Positions 38,428 through 47,974 are shown, counted from the stretch's first letter. The stretch: DNA of 64,000 nt from Alphaproteobacteria bacterium UBA3612 (GCA_002375465.1 DFLT01000008.1:101687-165686); one strand, 5' to 3'. Made by a program: numbers and translations. The notes: generated by a model not told the origin, from the sequence alone.

Positions 38428-38532
38428 TGCCATTCCCAAACCAGCGGGAATCCGGAAGAGCGCCTCGTCAGGGTTGCCGAGGCAGACCGTCAGTTGGCTC
38501 AGTCACGGATCCCCACCCGCGTGGGAATGGCG
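38428..38532. repeat. REP-like pair of inverted palindromic units
   Basis: Two imperfect palindromes in opposite orientation, about 55 bases apart. The left unit reads cattccca...gcgggaatccgg (38428-38452). The right unit, read on the minus strand, begins cattccca and ends ggggatccg (38507-38530). Each can fold into a short stem with ATTCCC and GGGAAT-like arms. The layout resembles bacterial REP/BIME elements and fills the gap between gapR and the DUF1244 gene. Confidence 0.6.
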
Positions 38533-38553
38533 ATGGCGCAGGTGTAGACGGCG

Positions 38554-38868
38554 CTACTGATTCTTCGCAACGCTTGTCTTCATCCGGTCCAGCTGTTCGT
38601 CGGTTGCATCGGTCTGAAACCGCTCCTTCCACTCCGACTGCGGCATGCCATAGATCGCGGCCCGCGCTTCCTCCTTGGACATGTCGAGGCCCTTCGCCTC
38701 TGCAGCCTCCAGATACCAGTCGCCCAGGCAGTTGCGGCAAAATCCGCTGTGCCCCATCAGGTCGATATTCTGCACATCGGTGCGGTGTTGCAAATGGGCG
38801 ACCAACCGCCTGAATGCGGCAGCCTCCAATTCGATGCGGGTCGCGGTGTCGACATTGTCAGTCATCAT
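38554..38868 (-). CDS. DUF1244 domain protein
   Basis: A 104-residue protein with the family core HLQHRTDVQNIDLMGHSGFCRNCLGDWY split around a CRNC pair that may bind metal, followed by YGMPQSEWK. DUF1244 has a solved helical structure but no agreed function and is common in alpha- and gammaproteobacteria. The start is ATG 38868 (followed by a second ATG), with GAAGGA just upstream. The frame is open to 39063, but that region overlaps the divergent pyruvate kinase gene. Confidence 0.9.
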   Translation of the reverse strand: MMTDNVDTATRIELEAAAFRRLVAHLQHRTDVQNIDLMGHSGFCRNCLGDWYLEAAEAKGLDMSKEEARAAIYGMPQSEWKERFQTDATDEQLDRMKTSVAKNQ

Positions 38869-38954
38869 CAATCCTTCGCTTGCACTTTCGGGCGTGGGAC
38901 GGAAAAGGCCGGGCAGGGGGCCGGCCCCTTCGCAATCGGGAGATGAGCCTAGTG

Positions 38955-40430
38955 ATGAGCATCGAACCGCGCCGGCGCAAGGCCCGTATCCTGGCCACGC
39001 TGGGCCCGTCATCCAGCACAGCGGAAAAGACCGAGGCGCTGTACCGCGCCGGGGCCGATGCATTTCGCGTCAATATGAGCCATGGCAGCCACCAGGATCA
39101 TCGGGCCGTCATCGGCCATATCCGGTCGCTGGAGGCGAAGCTGGACAGGCCCATGACCATCCTGGCCGACCTGCAGGGGCCGAAGATCAGGATCGGTACC
39201 TTTGCAGACGGGCCGGTGCAGTTGAAGGAGGGCGACCGCTTCACGCTGGATAGGGGCGATGCGCCCGGCAACAGCGCCCGCGTCGGTCTGCCCCATCCGG
39301 AAGTGTTTGCCGCGGTCGAGGCGGGGCAACGGCTTTTGCTGAATGACGGCAAGCTGGCCCTGCATATCGACAGCGCCGATTCGGGGCGGATCGTCACCAC
39401 GGTCATGAACGATGGCGAGCTGAACGACCGCAAGGGCATCAATGTGCCCGACGCGGTCATTCCTTTGCCAGCGTTGACGGAAAAGGATCGCCGAGATCTG
39501 GATTTTGCCCTCGATGAAGGGGTCGACTGGATTGCGCTGAGCTTCGTGCAGCGGCCGGATGATGTGGCAGAGGCGCGGCGATTGATTGCGGGTCGTGCCG
39601 CGCTGCTGGCAAAGATCGAGAAGCCGCGAGCGATGGATACGCTGGATGGCATATTGGAACTGTCCGACGCGCTGATGGTCGCGCGGGGCGATCTTGGTGT
39701 CGAACTGCCGCCGCAGAAGGTGCCACGCGCGCAAAAGGAAATCATCCAGCTGGCGCGCGCAGCGGGCAAGTCCGTTGTGGTTGCGACGCAGATGCTGGAT
39801 TCAATGGTTGGCGCCCCCTCCCCGACGCGGGCGGAGGTCAGCGATGTCGCCAATGCCATTTACGAGGGCGCCGACTGCCTGATGCTGTCGGCGGAAACCG
39901 CGGCCGGCGATTATCCTGTAGAATCGGTCCGGATGATGAACGCCATCGCACTGGAGGCGGAAGCGGACCCGGAATTCGCGCGCCACGTGCACTTTACGCG
40001 AACAATGCCGCAGCCGACGACGGCAGATGCCATGGCGTCTGCTGCGGGCCAGGTGCTGCAAACCGTGCCATGTGCGGTGGTCAGCTGCTTTACGTCCTCG
40101 GGATCGACCGCGCGGCGTGCCAGCCGCGAACGCCTGCCGGTGCCGCTGCTGGTACTGACGCCAAATCTGGAAACAGCACGGCGGATCGGTCTGTTATGGG
40201 GCGTTCATGCCGTCCACACGCGCGACGTGTCGGATTTCGAGGAAATGGTTGGCAAGTCGCGGCGCATGGCCCTCAGGACCGGGCTTGCTGTCGCGGGCGA
40301 CCGCATGGTGGTGATGGCAGGCGTCCCGTTCGGCACGCCCGGCAGTACGAATGTGCTGCACGTCGCGCGCATCATCGGCGACGAGCTGCAGGACGGGGAC
40401 AGGCAGGCCGGGTTGGGCATGGCGTTCTGA
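38955..40430 (+). CDS. pyk: Pyruvate kinase
   Basis: A 491-residue glycolytic enzyme converting phosphoenolpyruvate and ADP to pyruvate and ATP. Conserved blocks are RKARILATLGPSS, FRVNMSHG, ILADLQGPKIRIG, the catalytic KIEKPRAMDTLDGIL (the lysine is in AKIEKP) and MVARGDLGVELPP. The end includes the regulatory domain without extra modules. ATG 38955 begins at the conserved MSIEPRRRKAR; ATG 38943 and GTG 38952 are alternatives. Divergent from DUF1244, with about 86 bases between starts. Confidence 0.96.
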   Translation: MSIEPRRRKARILATLGPSSSTAEKTEALYRAGADAFRVNMSHGSHQDHRAVIGHIRSLEAKLDRPMTILADLQGPKIRIGTFADGPVQLKEGDRFTLDRGDAPGNSARVGLPHPEVFAAVEAGQRLLLNDGKLALHIDSADSGRIVTTVMNDGELNDRKGINVPDAVIPLPALTEKDRRDLDFALDEGVDWIALSFVQRPDDVAEARRLIAGRAALLAKIEKPRAMDTLDGILELSDALMVARGDLGVELPPQKVPRAQKEIIQLARAAGKSVVVATQMLDSMVGAPSPTRAEVSDVANAIYEGADCLMLSAETAAGDYPVESVRMMNAIALEAEADPEFARHVHFTRTMPQPTTADAMASAAGQVLQTVPCAVVSCFTSSGSTARRASRERLPVPLLVLTPNLETARRIGLLWGVHAVHTRDVSDFEEMVGKSRRMALRTGLAVAGDRMVVMAGVPFGTPGSTNVLHVARIIGDELQDGDRQAGLGMAF

Positions 40431-40464
40431 AACCCGCATTCTGCCTTTATGCCGGCGGGTGCGG

Positions 40465-41628
40465 TTAGAGGCGCTTTTCCACTTCGTCATGGAAGCGGCG
40501 GATCCCCTGTTCCAGCGTTCCAAGCACCATTTCACCCACCGCGCCAGAATCGAGGCCGCGCTGGCCCAGCGCAACGGCGCCGAAATCCTCCTGTCCGAAC
40601 ACCTGACCATCCAGCAGTTGCCAGCTTCGCGCCCAGTGCTGCTCTGCCTTCTCAGTTTGCGGCGCTTCGGGGATCAACATGAAATCCTCGACCAGCGTGT
40701 TGCGGACATCCTGCGGCATCAACGTCATGACGTTTACATAGTCGGGTGAGGCGACAATGACCGTGCCGGGCAGCATCTGATATGTATAGGTTCCGACCCG
40801 GCGCAGTTGCTCCCAATCTTCGATATCCACTTCGTCCGCATCAAAGTCGCGCGTGACCAGAGACCGTTGATGCGGGCCGATCATGTCGCCGGCGCCCTCT
40901 CCATCGGCAAAGAAACGGGCCAGCGTGTTCCTATGCAGCCGCTGGACATGGTAGCTTTCCAGAAAGGCATCCATGATCAGCTTCCAATTGCCCGGAACAT
41001 GGTGCGTCCGGCGCGCGTAAAGATGCATGCCGGAGAGACCAAGGGCGTCGAAATCGGCGGCGAGAGGCCCCTCCACAAGGGAGAAATCATAGTCGCGATT
41101 GCGGTCCAGCCCGACCCAGATCATGCCCCCCGCCTCTCGCACGGGCAGTTCCATCAGCCGCCGCGTCTCCTTGTCGAGGCCGGGAAAGGTCTCGGGCCGC
41201 GGCAAGCCCGTCAGGCGCCCGTCGCCGGCATAGGCCCACGCATGATAGGGGCATATTATCCGCGGCGCGCTGACGACCTCATCTGCGTCCAGCAGGCGGG
41301 TCCCCCTGTGGCGACAGACGTTCAGAAACGCATGCACTCGCTCCTGGCGATCCCGGGTCAGGATCAGGGGCACGCCAAAGCCGTCATGCGTCACGGCACT
41401 ATTCGCCTTCGGCAGCAGCGCCGATACGGCGACGGCGATCGGCATGGCGCGAAACAGGCAATCCATCTCCCGCACGAAACGATCTGGATCGGTATAGACA
41501 GCGGCATCAATCGCCGTCGTGCAGTCGCTATTTGGCTCCGTAGCGGGCTGTTCGGCACCGCGTGCGATGCGGCGGGCCAAGGCAATCTGGCCGGAGGTTG
41601 GACGCAACGGAGGTGCGATTATGTCCAT
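40465..41628 (-). CDS. Rieske-type aromatic ring-hydroxylating oxygenase, alpha subunit
   Basis: A 387-residue mononuclear iron oxygenase. The Rieske ligands are Cys105/His107 (CRHRG) and Cys126/His129 (CPYH). The catalytic-domain iron histidines are His227 and His232 in ESYHVQRLH, preceded by the conserved aspartate in MDAFLES. No reductase, ferredoxin or beta subunit gene is adjacent, so the substrate is unknown. It may be a carnitine-, choline- or phenylpropanoid-type oxygenase. ATG 41628 is chosen over an open frame up to 41703. Confidence 0.88.
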   Translation of the reverse strand: MDIIAPPLRPTSGQIALARRIARGAEQPATEPNSDCTTAIDAAVYTDPDRFVREMDCLFRAMPIAVAVSALLPKANSAVTHDGFGVPLILTRDRQERVHAFLNVCRHRGTRLLDADEVVSAPRIICPYHAWAYAGDGRLTGLPRPETFPGLDKETRRLMELPVREAGGMIWVGLDRNRDYDFSLVEGPLAADFDALGLSGMHLYARRTHHVPGNWKLIMDAFLESYHVQRLHRNTLARFFADGEGAGDMIGPHQRSLVTRDFDADEVDIEDWEQLRRVGTYTYQMLPGTVIVASPDYVNVMTLMPQDVRNTLVEDFMLIPEAPQTEKAEQHWARSWQLLDGQVFGQEDFGAVALGQRGLDSGAVGEMVLGTLEQGIRRFHDEVEKRL

Positions 41629-41778
41629 GGCTAGGGATGGTAATGCGGATGAAAGCCCAAAAAAAGCTAGTGCCTTGAAGGGGGCGGGCAGGGGGGTGGT
41701 CAAGTCTGGGCAGCCTCTCCGACCTTTGGCGCCTCACGCAGGCTCGCGCTTCCTTACTGTCGGTGCTAGCGCGGGCTT

Positions 41779-43125
41779 ATGAGCCTTCTCGCCCCCGTCC
41801 GTGCGGCCTTGCCTGCCGGTGCCCGCCCCTATCTGGAACCTGCCCCGCTGGCAGCGCTCGCGCTTGGAATATCATCGGGTGCGCCCTTCGCGCTGATCGC
41901 TGCCACACTGACGACGCGGCTGGCACAGAGCGGGATAGAGAAGTCGACCGTGACGCTCTTCGCGCTGGCGTTTCTTGCCTATAATTTCAAATGGGCCTGG
42001 GCTTGGGTGGTTGATGGGGTGAAGCTGCCCCTGATCGGCCGCTTGGGTCAGCGGGTATCATGGATGCTGCTGGCGGGAGTGCTGGTGATCGCGGCCATTG
42101 TGAATCTCGCCTTTGCCGATCCCGCGAATGACATCGTCCACACCGCATGGGCAGCCATTTTGCTCGCAGCGGCAGGTGCAACCTATGACATCGTCATCGA
42201 TGGCTATCGGATCGACCTGCTTGAGCCGCGGCAGCTGGGCATCGGATCGGGCATGAGCCAATATGGCTGGCGCATCGGCGCCGCCGCCGCCGCCGCCGTC
42301 GCGCTCGTCGTAGCAGAACGGTCCGGTTGGACCCTGGGCTATCTGGTCTGCGCGCTGTTCGCCGCCCCCGCCATGATCGCAGCGCTGGTGCTGGGAGAGC
42401 CGGAACGCCGCAGAAAAGTGGTGGCGCGCGCCAAGGGGATGCGATCGGCCGTCGCCTCTGTGATCGGGCCGTTTTCGGAGTTTCTGCGTCGCAGCGGGGC
42501 GTTCGTCGTCCTGCTGTTCATTCTGGTTCACAAGATCGGCGACACGCTTGCCAATCTGACATTCCGCCTGCTGTTTGATGACCTTGGCTTCACCAATGAC
42601 GAGATCGCCTTTTACGATATCGGGATTGGCTTTTGGGCGTTGCTGGTCGGCGTTTTCGTGGGCGGCTGGCTATATACCCGAATTGGTATGAAGAAATCGG
42701 TGATGCTCAGCCTGATCCTGATGGCTGTCAGCAATATCAGCTTTGCCGCGCTGGCGGCAGCGGGCCACAGCAATATCGGCATGGCAGCGGCCATAGGTTT
42801 TGAGAATTTTGCTTCTGGATTTGGCGGGGTCGCTGTCGTCGCCTATTTCTCTGCCCTGTGCGACCTACGCTTCACGGCGGCGCAATATGCGCTGATCTCT
42901 GCCGCCGCCAGTATTGCCGGACGCTTCCTGACCGGGACGACGGCGGGCGGCCTGATCGAGGCGATGGGATATGTGAATTTCTACCTGCTGACGACCCTGG
43001 CGGCCGTGCCAGGCATTCTCATCTACTGGTGGATGATGAAAAGCGGGCTGGTCGACGAGGCGATCGGAACCGCAGGCACCGAACCTGCGCCTGCCGAGGT
43101 GCCCGTGGATCGCAAAGTCGAATAG
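41779..43125 (+). CDS. ampG: MFS permease, AmpG (muropeptide) family
   Basis: A 448-residue polytopic transporter with about 12 to 14 helices. The AmpG pattern is seen in the first helices (LALGISSGAPFALIAATLTTRLAQSG) and in YNFKWAWAWVVDGVKLP, where the family has the W/D loop. AmpG imports anhydromuropeptides for cell wall recycling and beta-lactamase induction. The C-terminus is short and polar. A related SLC33-like transporter cannot be ruled out from sequence alone. Confidence 0.85.
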   Translation: MSLLAPVRAALPAGARPYLEPAPLAALALGISSGAPFALIAATLTTRLAQSGIEKSTVTLFALAFLAYNFKWAWAWVVDGVKLPLIGRLGQRVSWMLLAGVLVIAAIVNLAFADPANDIVHTAWAAILLAAAGATYDIVIDGYRIDLLEPRQLGIGSGMSQYGWRIGAAAAAAVALVVAERSGWTLGYLVCALFAAPAMIAALVLGEPERRRKVVARAKGMRSAVASVIGPFSEFLRRSGAFVVLLFILVHKIGDTLANLTFRLLFDDLGFTNDEIAFYDIGIGFWALLVGVFVGGWLYTRIGMKKSVMLSLILMAVSNISFAALAAAGHSNIGMAAAIGFENFASGFGGVAVVAYFSALCDLRFTAAQYALISAAASIAGRFLTGTTAGGLIEAMGYVNFYLLTTLAAVPGILIYWWMMKSGLVDEAIGTAGTEPAPAEVPVDRKVE

Positions 43126-43135
43126 GCAGATGCCG

Positions 43136-43154
43136 AAAAGGGGCTGACAGCCTA
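43136..43154 (-). terminator. Weak terminator at the end of the trp-acc-fol operon
   Basis: On the minus strand AGGCT-GTC-AGCC is followed by CCTTTT right after the glycosylase stop. The stem is only 4-5 base pairs. Confidence 0.35.
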
Positions 43155-43652
43155 TCAGGTAGCGGGCGCGCGCAACGCCTCTGCCCAGCGTTTCCGCTTC
43201 TCCTCAAATGCCAGTGTGTAGGCCGGACTGCTTGACGGCAGGGCAGCAAGGGGGACACGATTTTCGGTCAGGACGCGTTGGCCGGATTTGGCCGCGGTGC
43301 CGCCGTTGAATGCGATCAGCCGCAGCCGGGGCAGGCGGGCGGCAAGTCCTGGCAAATCGTTCGGTTCGGCGTCGCGGATAGCCGCGTCGAGACTCCCCTC
43401 CCGCGTGCAGGATTTGAATACGTCCCACAGGCCGACCTTGTTTCTCAGCAACGCTTGGCAGCGGTCCGGATAGGGCAGGGCGGGAAGATCAATTTCGATC
43501 AGGCTGCCCACCAGACGCCAGAATTGGTTGTGTGGATGGGCGTAATATTGCGCGCGTTCCAGGGACAGGGCGCCGGGCATGCTGCCCAGGATCAGGGTTT
43601 CCGTACGCTCGTCGACGACCGGCGGAAAGGATTGATGCACAACCCCGCTCAT
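43155..43652 (-). CDS. DNA-deoxyinosine / uracil-DNA glycosylase family protein
   Basis: A 165-residue uracil-DNA glycosylase superfamily protein. The start QSFPPVVDERTETLILGSMPG and the YYAHPHNQFW motif are those of the family 6 hypoxanthine-DNA glycosylases, which remove deaminated adenine. The catalytic asparagine of the superfamily falls in HPHNQFW. The start overlaps the folC stop by 4 bases, which places it last in the lapA-to-folC operon. Confidence 0.88.
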   Translation of the reverse strand: MSGVVHQSFPPVVDERTETLILGSMPGALSLERAQYYAHPHNQFWRLVGSLIEIDLPALPYPDRCQALLRNKVGLWDVFKSCTREGSLDAAIRDAEPNDLPGLAARLPRLRLIAFNGGTAAKSGQRVLTENRVPLAALPSSSPAYTLAFEEKRKRWAEALRAPAT

Positions 43653-44989
43653 TCGGGCAGGGGGCCGTTTTCCTTCAGCACCTCTCCGGCCAGATAGAGC
43701 GAACCGCAGATAAGGATGATGGCGGGAGAGGATGTCTCCTCAGGGCGCATTTTCTGCAGCGCATCGCGCACCGACGCGGCGGGGCGGGCGGTCAGGCCCA
43801 GACTACTTGCGATGGCGGTCAGCTCGTCCGGGGTCTGAGTGACATGATCCGACACCGGTACGGCGGACAAATGGGTGGCGCGTTGTGCCAGCGGCTTCAG
43901 AAACTCCCGAGCATCCTTTCCCTCGATCATGCCACAGATCAAATGGACCGGCTGGTCGTTCTTATTGATGCGGCGCAGAAAATCGGCGAGCGCGCGGCCC
44001 GCTGCGGGGTTGTGCCCACCATCCAGCCAGACCGTGCTCTCCGCCGGTGCCAGGTCAACAAGCGGGCCGCTATCCAGCTTTTGCAGCCGAGCGGGCCAGC
44101 GCGCCCAGCCCGGACCTGCGCGCAAGGCGGATTCCGGCATGGTAAGTGCGCTTTGATGGCGCAGCATTGCCGTCGCGATGGCGGCATTGTCATGCTGATG
44201 CGCGCCGGGCAGGCGCGGGGCACTGAGCGTCAGCTTTCCAATCTTGTCGCGATAGTGAAGCTGTCCCTTGTAGAATGTTGCGTCCCAGTCGAGGCCGCGC
44301 GGGATCAGCTTTGCACCCGCCAGCGCCGCCGTTTCGCCAACCTTGCCCGCGATCGCGGCGGGATAACGCGCCGTCACGATGGGAACGCCGGACTTGGCAA
44401 TGCCGGCCTTCTCGCCCGCGATTGTCAGTATCTCGGAGCCCAGGAATTTTTCATGGTCGCGGCTGATCTGGCTGATGCCGCAGATCAGCGGCTTTTCGAC
44501 GACGTTCGTTGCATCGAAGCGGCCGCCAAGCCCCACCTCCAGAACCAGCGCATCCGCCGGGTGGCGCGCAAAGGCGGTGAAGGCGACAGCAGTCGTCAGT
44601 TCAAAGAATGTGATCGGGGCGCCGTCGTTCACCGCCATGATTTCGGTCATCAATGCGGTCAGCTCATCATCGCCGATCAACGCCCCGTTCAGGCGGATGC
44701 GCTCATTGAACCGCACAAGATGGGGGCTGGAATAGACATGAACGCTGTGCCCCGCCGCCTCCAGCGCCGACCGCAGAAACGCGCAGACGCTGCCCTTCCC
44801 ATTGGTGCCGGCGACGTGAAAGGTCGGTGGCAGCGCGCGATGTGGATTGCCGAGCTTGTCGAGCAGCGCTTCCAACCGGCCGAGCGTCAGGTCTATGGAT
44901 TGCGGGTGCAGCGCGCGCGCGCGCTGCAACAGGGCGTTGAGCGCTGGATCGTCGGCGTGCGCGCCGTCCCCAATGATCGGATCAGCCAC
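43649..44989 (-). CDS. folC: Folylpolyglutamate / dihydrofolate synthase
   Basis: A 446-residue Mur-ligase-fold enzyme adding glutamate to dihydropteroate and tetrahydrofolate. The P-loop is GTNGKGS (61-67), followed by the conserved SSPHLVRFNERI and ENP-type substrate segments. The C-terminal domain includes LDGGHNPAA. It is preceded by a 107-base gap after accD that holds a strong hairpin, and it overlaps the next gene by 4 bases. Confidence 0.96.
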   Translation of the reverse strand: MADPIIGDGAHADDPALNALLQRARALHPQSIDLTLGRLEALLDKLGNPHRALPPTFHVAGTNGKGSVCAFLRSALEAAGHSVHVYSSPHLVRFNERIRLNGALIGDDELTALMTEIMAVNDGAPITFFELTTAVAFTAFARHPADALVLEVGLGGRFDATNVVEKPLICGISQISRDHEKFLGSEILTIAGEKAGIAKSGVPIVTARYPAAIAGKVGETAALAGAKLIPRGLDWDATFYKGQLHYRDKIGKLTLSAPRLPGAHQHDNAAIATAMLRHQSALTMPESALRAGPGWARWPARLQKLDSGPLVDLAPAESTVWLDGGHNPAAGRALADFLRRINKNDQPVHLICGMIEGKDAREFLKPLAQRATHLSAVPVSDHVTQTPDELTAIASSLGLTARPAASVRDALQKMRPEETSSPAIILICGSLYLAGEVLKENGPLPE

Positions 44990-45017
44990 CCGGAATCCGG
45001 TCCCTCATCTCCGCGTC

Positions 45018-45054
45018 GGGGGGCGTGCGATGAACATTCTTCGGCACGCCCCCC
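45018..45054 (-). promoter_or_regulatory. Strong hairpin between accD and folC
   Basis: A perfect 11-base-pair stem (ggggggcgtgc, 45018-45028, pairing with 45044-45054) with a 15-base loop, in the only sizable gap inside the operon. No T run follows, so it is more likely an RNA-stability or attenuation element than a terminator. Confidence 0.5.
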
Positions 45055-45096
45055 AAGCCGTTCGATACGAAACCTCGCCTGCGTGTAGCCATGGCC

Positions 45097-45984
45097 TCAT
45101 CCGGCCTCGGTGCGCGAGGCCTCGGAAGTCAGGGCTTCGGTACGGGTGCCCGTCATCATGGCGAGCAGGCGGCCCAGCACGCCCGCCAATTCCTTCCGAT
45201 GCACGACCCGGTCGATCATGCCATGTTCCAGCAGGAATTCTGCGCGTTGAAACCCCTCCGGCAGTTTCTCCCGGATGGTCTGTTCTATGACGCGCTGGCC
45301 CGCCAGGCCGATCAGGGCGCGGGGTTCTGCGATCTGGACGTCGCCCAGCATCGCATAGCTGGCCGTAACGCCGCCCGTCGTCGGGTCGGTCAGAACGACG
45401 ACATATGGCAGACCGGCCTCGTTCAGTTCCTCGATCAGAACCGTTGCACGCGGCATCTGCATCAGGCTGAACAGCCCCTCCTGCATGCGGGCGCCGCCCG
45501 ACGCGGTGCAGACCACATAGGGCAGGCGATGCTTCAGTGCCGCGCGCGCTCCTGCCACGAAAGCGGAACCGACGCCCATCCCCATGGAACCGCCCATATA
45601 GGCGAAATTCTGCACGCCCATGATCGAATCGACGCCGCCAATATGGCCGCGGGCAAGGGCGAAGGCTTCGGTCTCGCCGGTTTTCGCGCGCGCCGCCTTG
45701 ATGCGGGCCGGATAGGGCTTTTGATCCTTGAATTTCAGTGGGTCATCTGCGACCGACGGTAGTGGCAGACGCACATGAGTGCCACCGTCGAACAACTGCT
45801 GAAAACGTTCATTGGGGCCAATGCGTTCGTGGAAGTCGCATTCGGGACAGACGTTCAGATTCTTTTCCAGGTCGCGCTGGAAAATCATCTGACCGCAGCC
45901 ACGGCATTTCGTCCAGAGACTGTCAGCCGTCTCCTTCTTTTGAAGGAATTTCAGGCGCGGGCGCAGGTTCGTAAGCCAACTCAT
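45097..45984 (-). CDS. accD: Acetyl-CoA carboxylase carboxyltransferase subunit beta
   Basis: A 295-residue partner of AccA. The zinc ribbon uses Cys27, Cys30, Cys46 and Cys49 (WTKCRGC and VCPEC). The acyl-CoA-binding core includes GGSMGMGVGSAFVAG and TASGGARMQEG. The trpA-accD-folC order is widespread in proteobacteria. The start overlaps the trpA stop by 4 bases. The last 20 residues are polar and not conserved. Confidence 0.97.
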   Translation of the reverse strand: MSWLTNLRPRLKFLQKKETADSLWTKCRGCGQMIFQRDLEKNLNVCPECDFHERIGPNERFQQLFDGGTHVRLPLPSVADDPLKFKDQKPYPARIKAARAKTGETEAFALARGHIGGVDSIMGVQNFAYMGGSMGMGVGSAFVAGARAALKHRLPYVVCTASGGARMQEGLFSLMQMPRATVLIEELNEAGLPYVVVLTDPTTGGVTASYAMLGDVQIAEPRALIGLAGQRVIEQTIREKLPEGFQRAEFLLEHGMIDRVVHRKELAGVLGRLLAMMTGTRTEALTSEASRTEAG

Positions 45985-46769
45985 GTCGCCGACTTAACCG
46001 CTTCGGACAGGCTTTGCACATATTTGAAGACGGCAGGAGCAGGGTCGCTCGGATTTTCCCCGACCAGATCGACAATGGCGGACCCGACGACGACGCCGTC
46101 CGCGACACGTGCAATGGCTGCGGCCTGTTCGGGTGTGCGGATGCCGAAGCCGACTGCGACGGGCAGGTCGGTCTCTCGCTTGATGCGTGCGACGGCTGCG
46201 CCCACGTCGGCGGTGGCGGCGCTGGCTGTTCCGGTCACGCCCGCGACGCTGACATAGTATAAAAACCCTGAGGCACCGTTCAGAACGGCAGGCAGGCGAT
46301 CCTCGTCGGTGGTTGGCGTGGCAAGGCGTATGAAATGCAGGCCGGCCTTACGGAAGGCGGGGCCTAGTTCCTCGTCTTCCTCTGGTGGCAGATCGACGAT
46401 GATGCAGCCGTCGACGCCCGCCTTCACTGCATCCGCCGCGAACCCGTCACCATAGGAAAGCAGCGGATTCAGATACCCCATTAGGATCAGCGGCGTTTCA
46501 GGATGGCGATTCCGGAAATCCGCAGCGATCGCCAAGGTTTTCCTCAGCGTCATGCCGTTCGTCAGCGCGCGAATACCGCCCGCCTGAATGGCCGGGCCAT
46601 CCGCCATGGGGTCGGTAAACGGCATACCAAGCTCGATCACGTCGGCACCCGCCTCTACCAAGGCATCGAGGACGGCAGGCGTCTGTTCGGCAGACGGGTC
46701 ACCACAGGTGACGAAGGTAACGAGCGCAGCGCGGTTTTTCGCAAAGGCAGCGGAAAGGCGTTCGCTCAC
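45981..46769 (-). CDS. trpA: Tryptophan synthase alpha chain
   Basis: A 262-residue TIM-barrel enzyme cleaving indole-3-glycerol phosphate. The catalytic residues are Glu46 (VIELGMPF) and Asp57 (DPMADGP), 11 residues apart as in E. coli. The phosphate-binding VGFGIRTPEQ segment is near the C-terminus. Overlaps of 4 bases with trpB and accD indicate tight coupling. Confidence 0.97.
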   Translation of the reverse strand: MSERLSAAFAKNRAALVTFVTCGDPSAEQTPAVLDALVEAGADVIELGMPFTDPMADGPAIQAGGIRALTNGMTLRKTLAIAADFRNRHPETPLILMGYLNPLLSYGDGFAADAVKAGVDGCIIVDLPPEEDEELGPAFRKAGLHFIRLATPTTDEDRLPAVLNGASGFLYYVSVAGVTGTASAATADVGAAVARIKRETDLPVAVGFGIRTPEQAAAIARVADGVVVGSAIVDLVGENPSDPAPAVFKYVQSLSEAVKSAT

Positions 46770-47974
46770 AGTTCGACCCCCAGCGCGTCGGCGACGGTGA
46801 AGATGTCCTTGTCACCGCGACCGCAAAGGTTGGCGATGATGATCTGATCCTTTGTCATGCCCTCCGCGATATCGCGCACGACATGCAGGGCATGGGCGGG
46901 TTCCAGCGCGGGGATGATGCCCTCTGTCCGGCACAAAAACTGGAAGGCGTCGAGCGCCTGCTGATCGGTTGCGCTGCGATAATCGATCCGGCCGATTTCG
47001 TGCAGCCAGGAATGTTCTGGCCCGATGCCGGGATAATCGAGGCCCGCCGAGATGCTGTGCCCCTCGGTAATCTGTCCGTCCTCGTCCTGCAGCAGATAGG
47101 TCTTGTTACCGTGAAGAACGCCCGGACGTCCGCCGGTCAGGCTGGCCGCATGTTCGCGGCCGTCGAGGCCCTTGCCCGCCGCTTCTACGCCAATCATGCG
47201 AACGGAGGCATCGTCGAGGAACGGGTGGAACAGGCCAATGGCGTTGGAGCCACCGCCGATCGCGGCGACCAGCATATCGGGCAATTTGCCCTCCATGGAC
47301 TGGATTTGCTCTCGCGCTTCCTTGCCGATCACGCTTTGAAAGTCGCGCACCAGTTCCGGATAGGGGTGCGGGCCGGCGGAGGTGCCGATCAGATAATATG
47401 TATCCGCGACGTTCGCGACCCAGTCGCGCAGCGCCTCGTTCATCGCATCCTTCAACGTGCCGCGGCCCGACGTGACGCCGCGCACGTCGGCGCCCAGCAG
47501 CTTCATGCGAAAGACGTTCGGCTGTTGCCGGCGCATGTCCTCCGCACCCATGAACACGGTGCAGGGCAGGCCGAAGCGGGCACAGACGGTGGCGGTGGCC
47601 ACGCCATGCTGTCCGGCGCCGGTTTCCGCGATGATGCGGGTTTTCCCCATGCGGCGGGCAAGTAGGATCTGACCGATGCAATTGTTGATCTTGTGCGCGC
47701 CGGTATGGTTCAACTCGTCGCGCTTAAGGTAGATCTTGGCGCCGCCGATCGCGTCCGTCATCCGCTCCGCGAAATAAAGCGGACTCGGACGACCGACATA
47801 GTGGTGCAGCAGGTGATGAAATTCGCGCTCGAATTCAGGATCGGCTTGGGCGCGGCGATATTCGCGCTCCAGCTCCAGAATCAGCGGCATCAGCGTTTCG
47901 GCGACATAGCGGCCCCCGAACTGACCGAAATGGCCTCGCTCGTCGGGTCCAGCTCTTAGGGATTTCGTGGTCAT
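46766..47974 (-). CDS. trpB: Tryptophan synthase beta chain
   Basis: A 402-residue PLP enzyme joining indole and serine. The PLP lysine is Lys95 in NHTGAHKINN. The catalytic-glutamate region AETGAGQHG and the phosphate-binding GGGSNA loop are present. It starts 4 bases inside trpF and ends 4 bases inside trpA, so trpF-trpB-trpA are a compact run. trpE, trpD and trpC are not in the window. Confidence 0.97.
   Translation of the reverse strand: MTTKSLRAGPDERGHFGQFGGRYVAETLMPLILELEREYRRAQADPEFEREFHHLLHHYVGRPSPLYFAERMTDAIGGAKIYLKRDELNHTGAHKINNCIGQILLARRMGKTRIIAETGAGQHGVATATVCARFGLPCTVFMGAEDMRRQQPNVFRMKLLGADVRGVTSGRGTLKDAMNEALRDWVANVADTYYLIGTSAGPHPYPELVRDFQSVIGKEAREQIQSMEGKLPDMLVAAIGGGSNAIGLFHPFLDDASVRMIGVEAAGKGLDGREHAASLTGGRPGVLHGNKTYLLQDEDGQITEGHSISAGLDYPGIGPEHSWLHEIGRIDYRSATDQQALDAFQFLCRTEGIIPALEPAHALHVVRDIAEGMTKDQIIIANLCGRGDKDIFTVADALGVEL

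Noticed and set aside
43532..45088. 518-residue open frame on the plus strand
   Set aside because: Antisense shadow of folC and the glycosylase, which have clear motifs.
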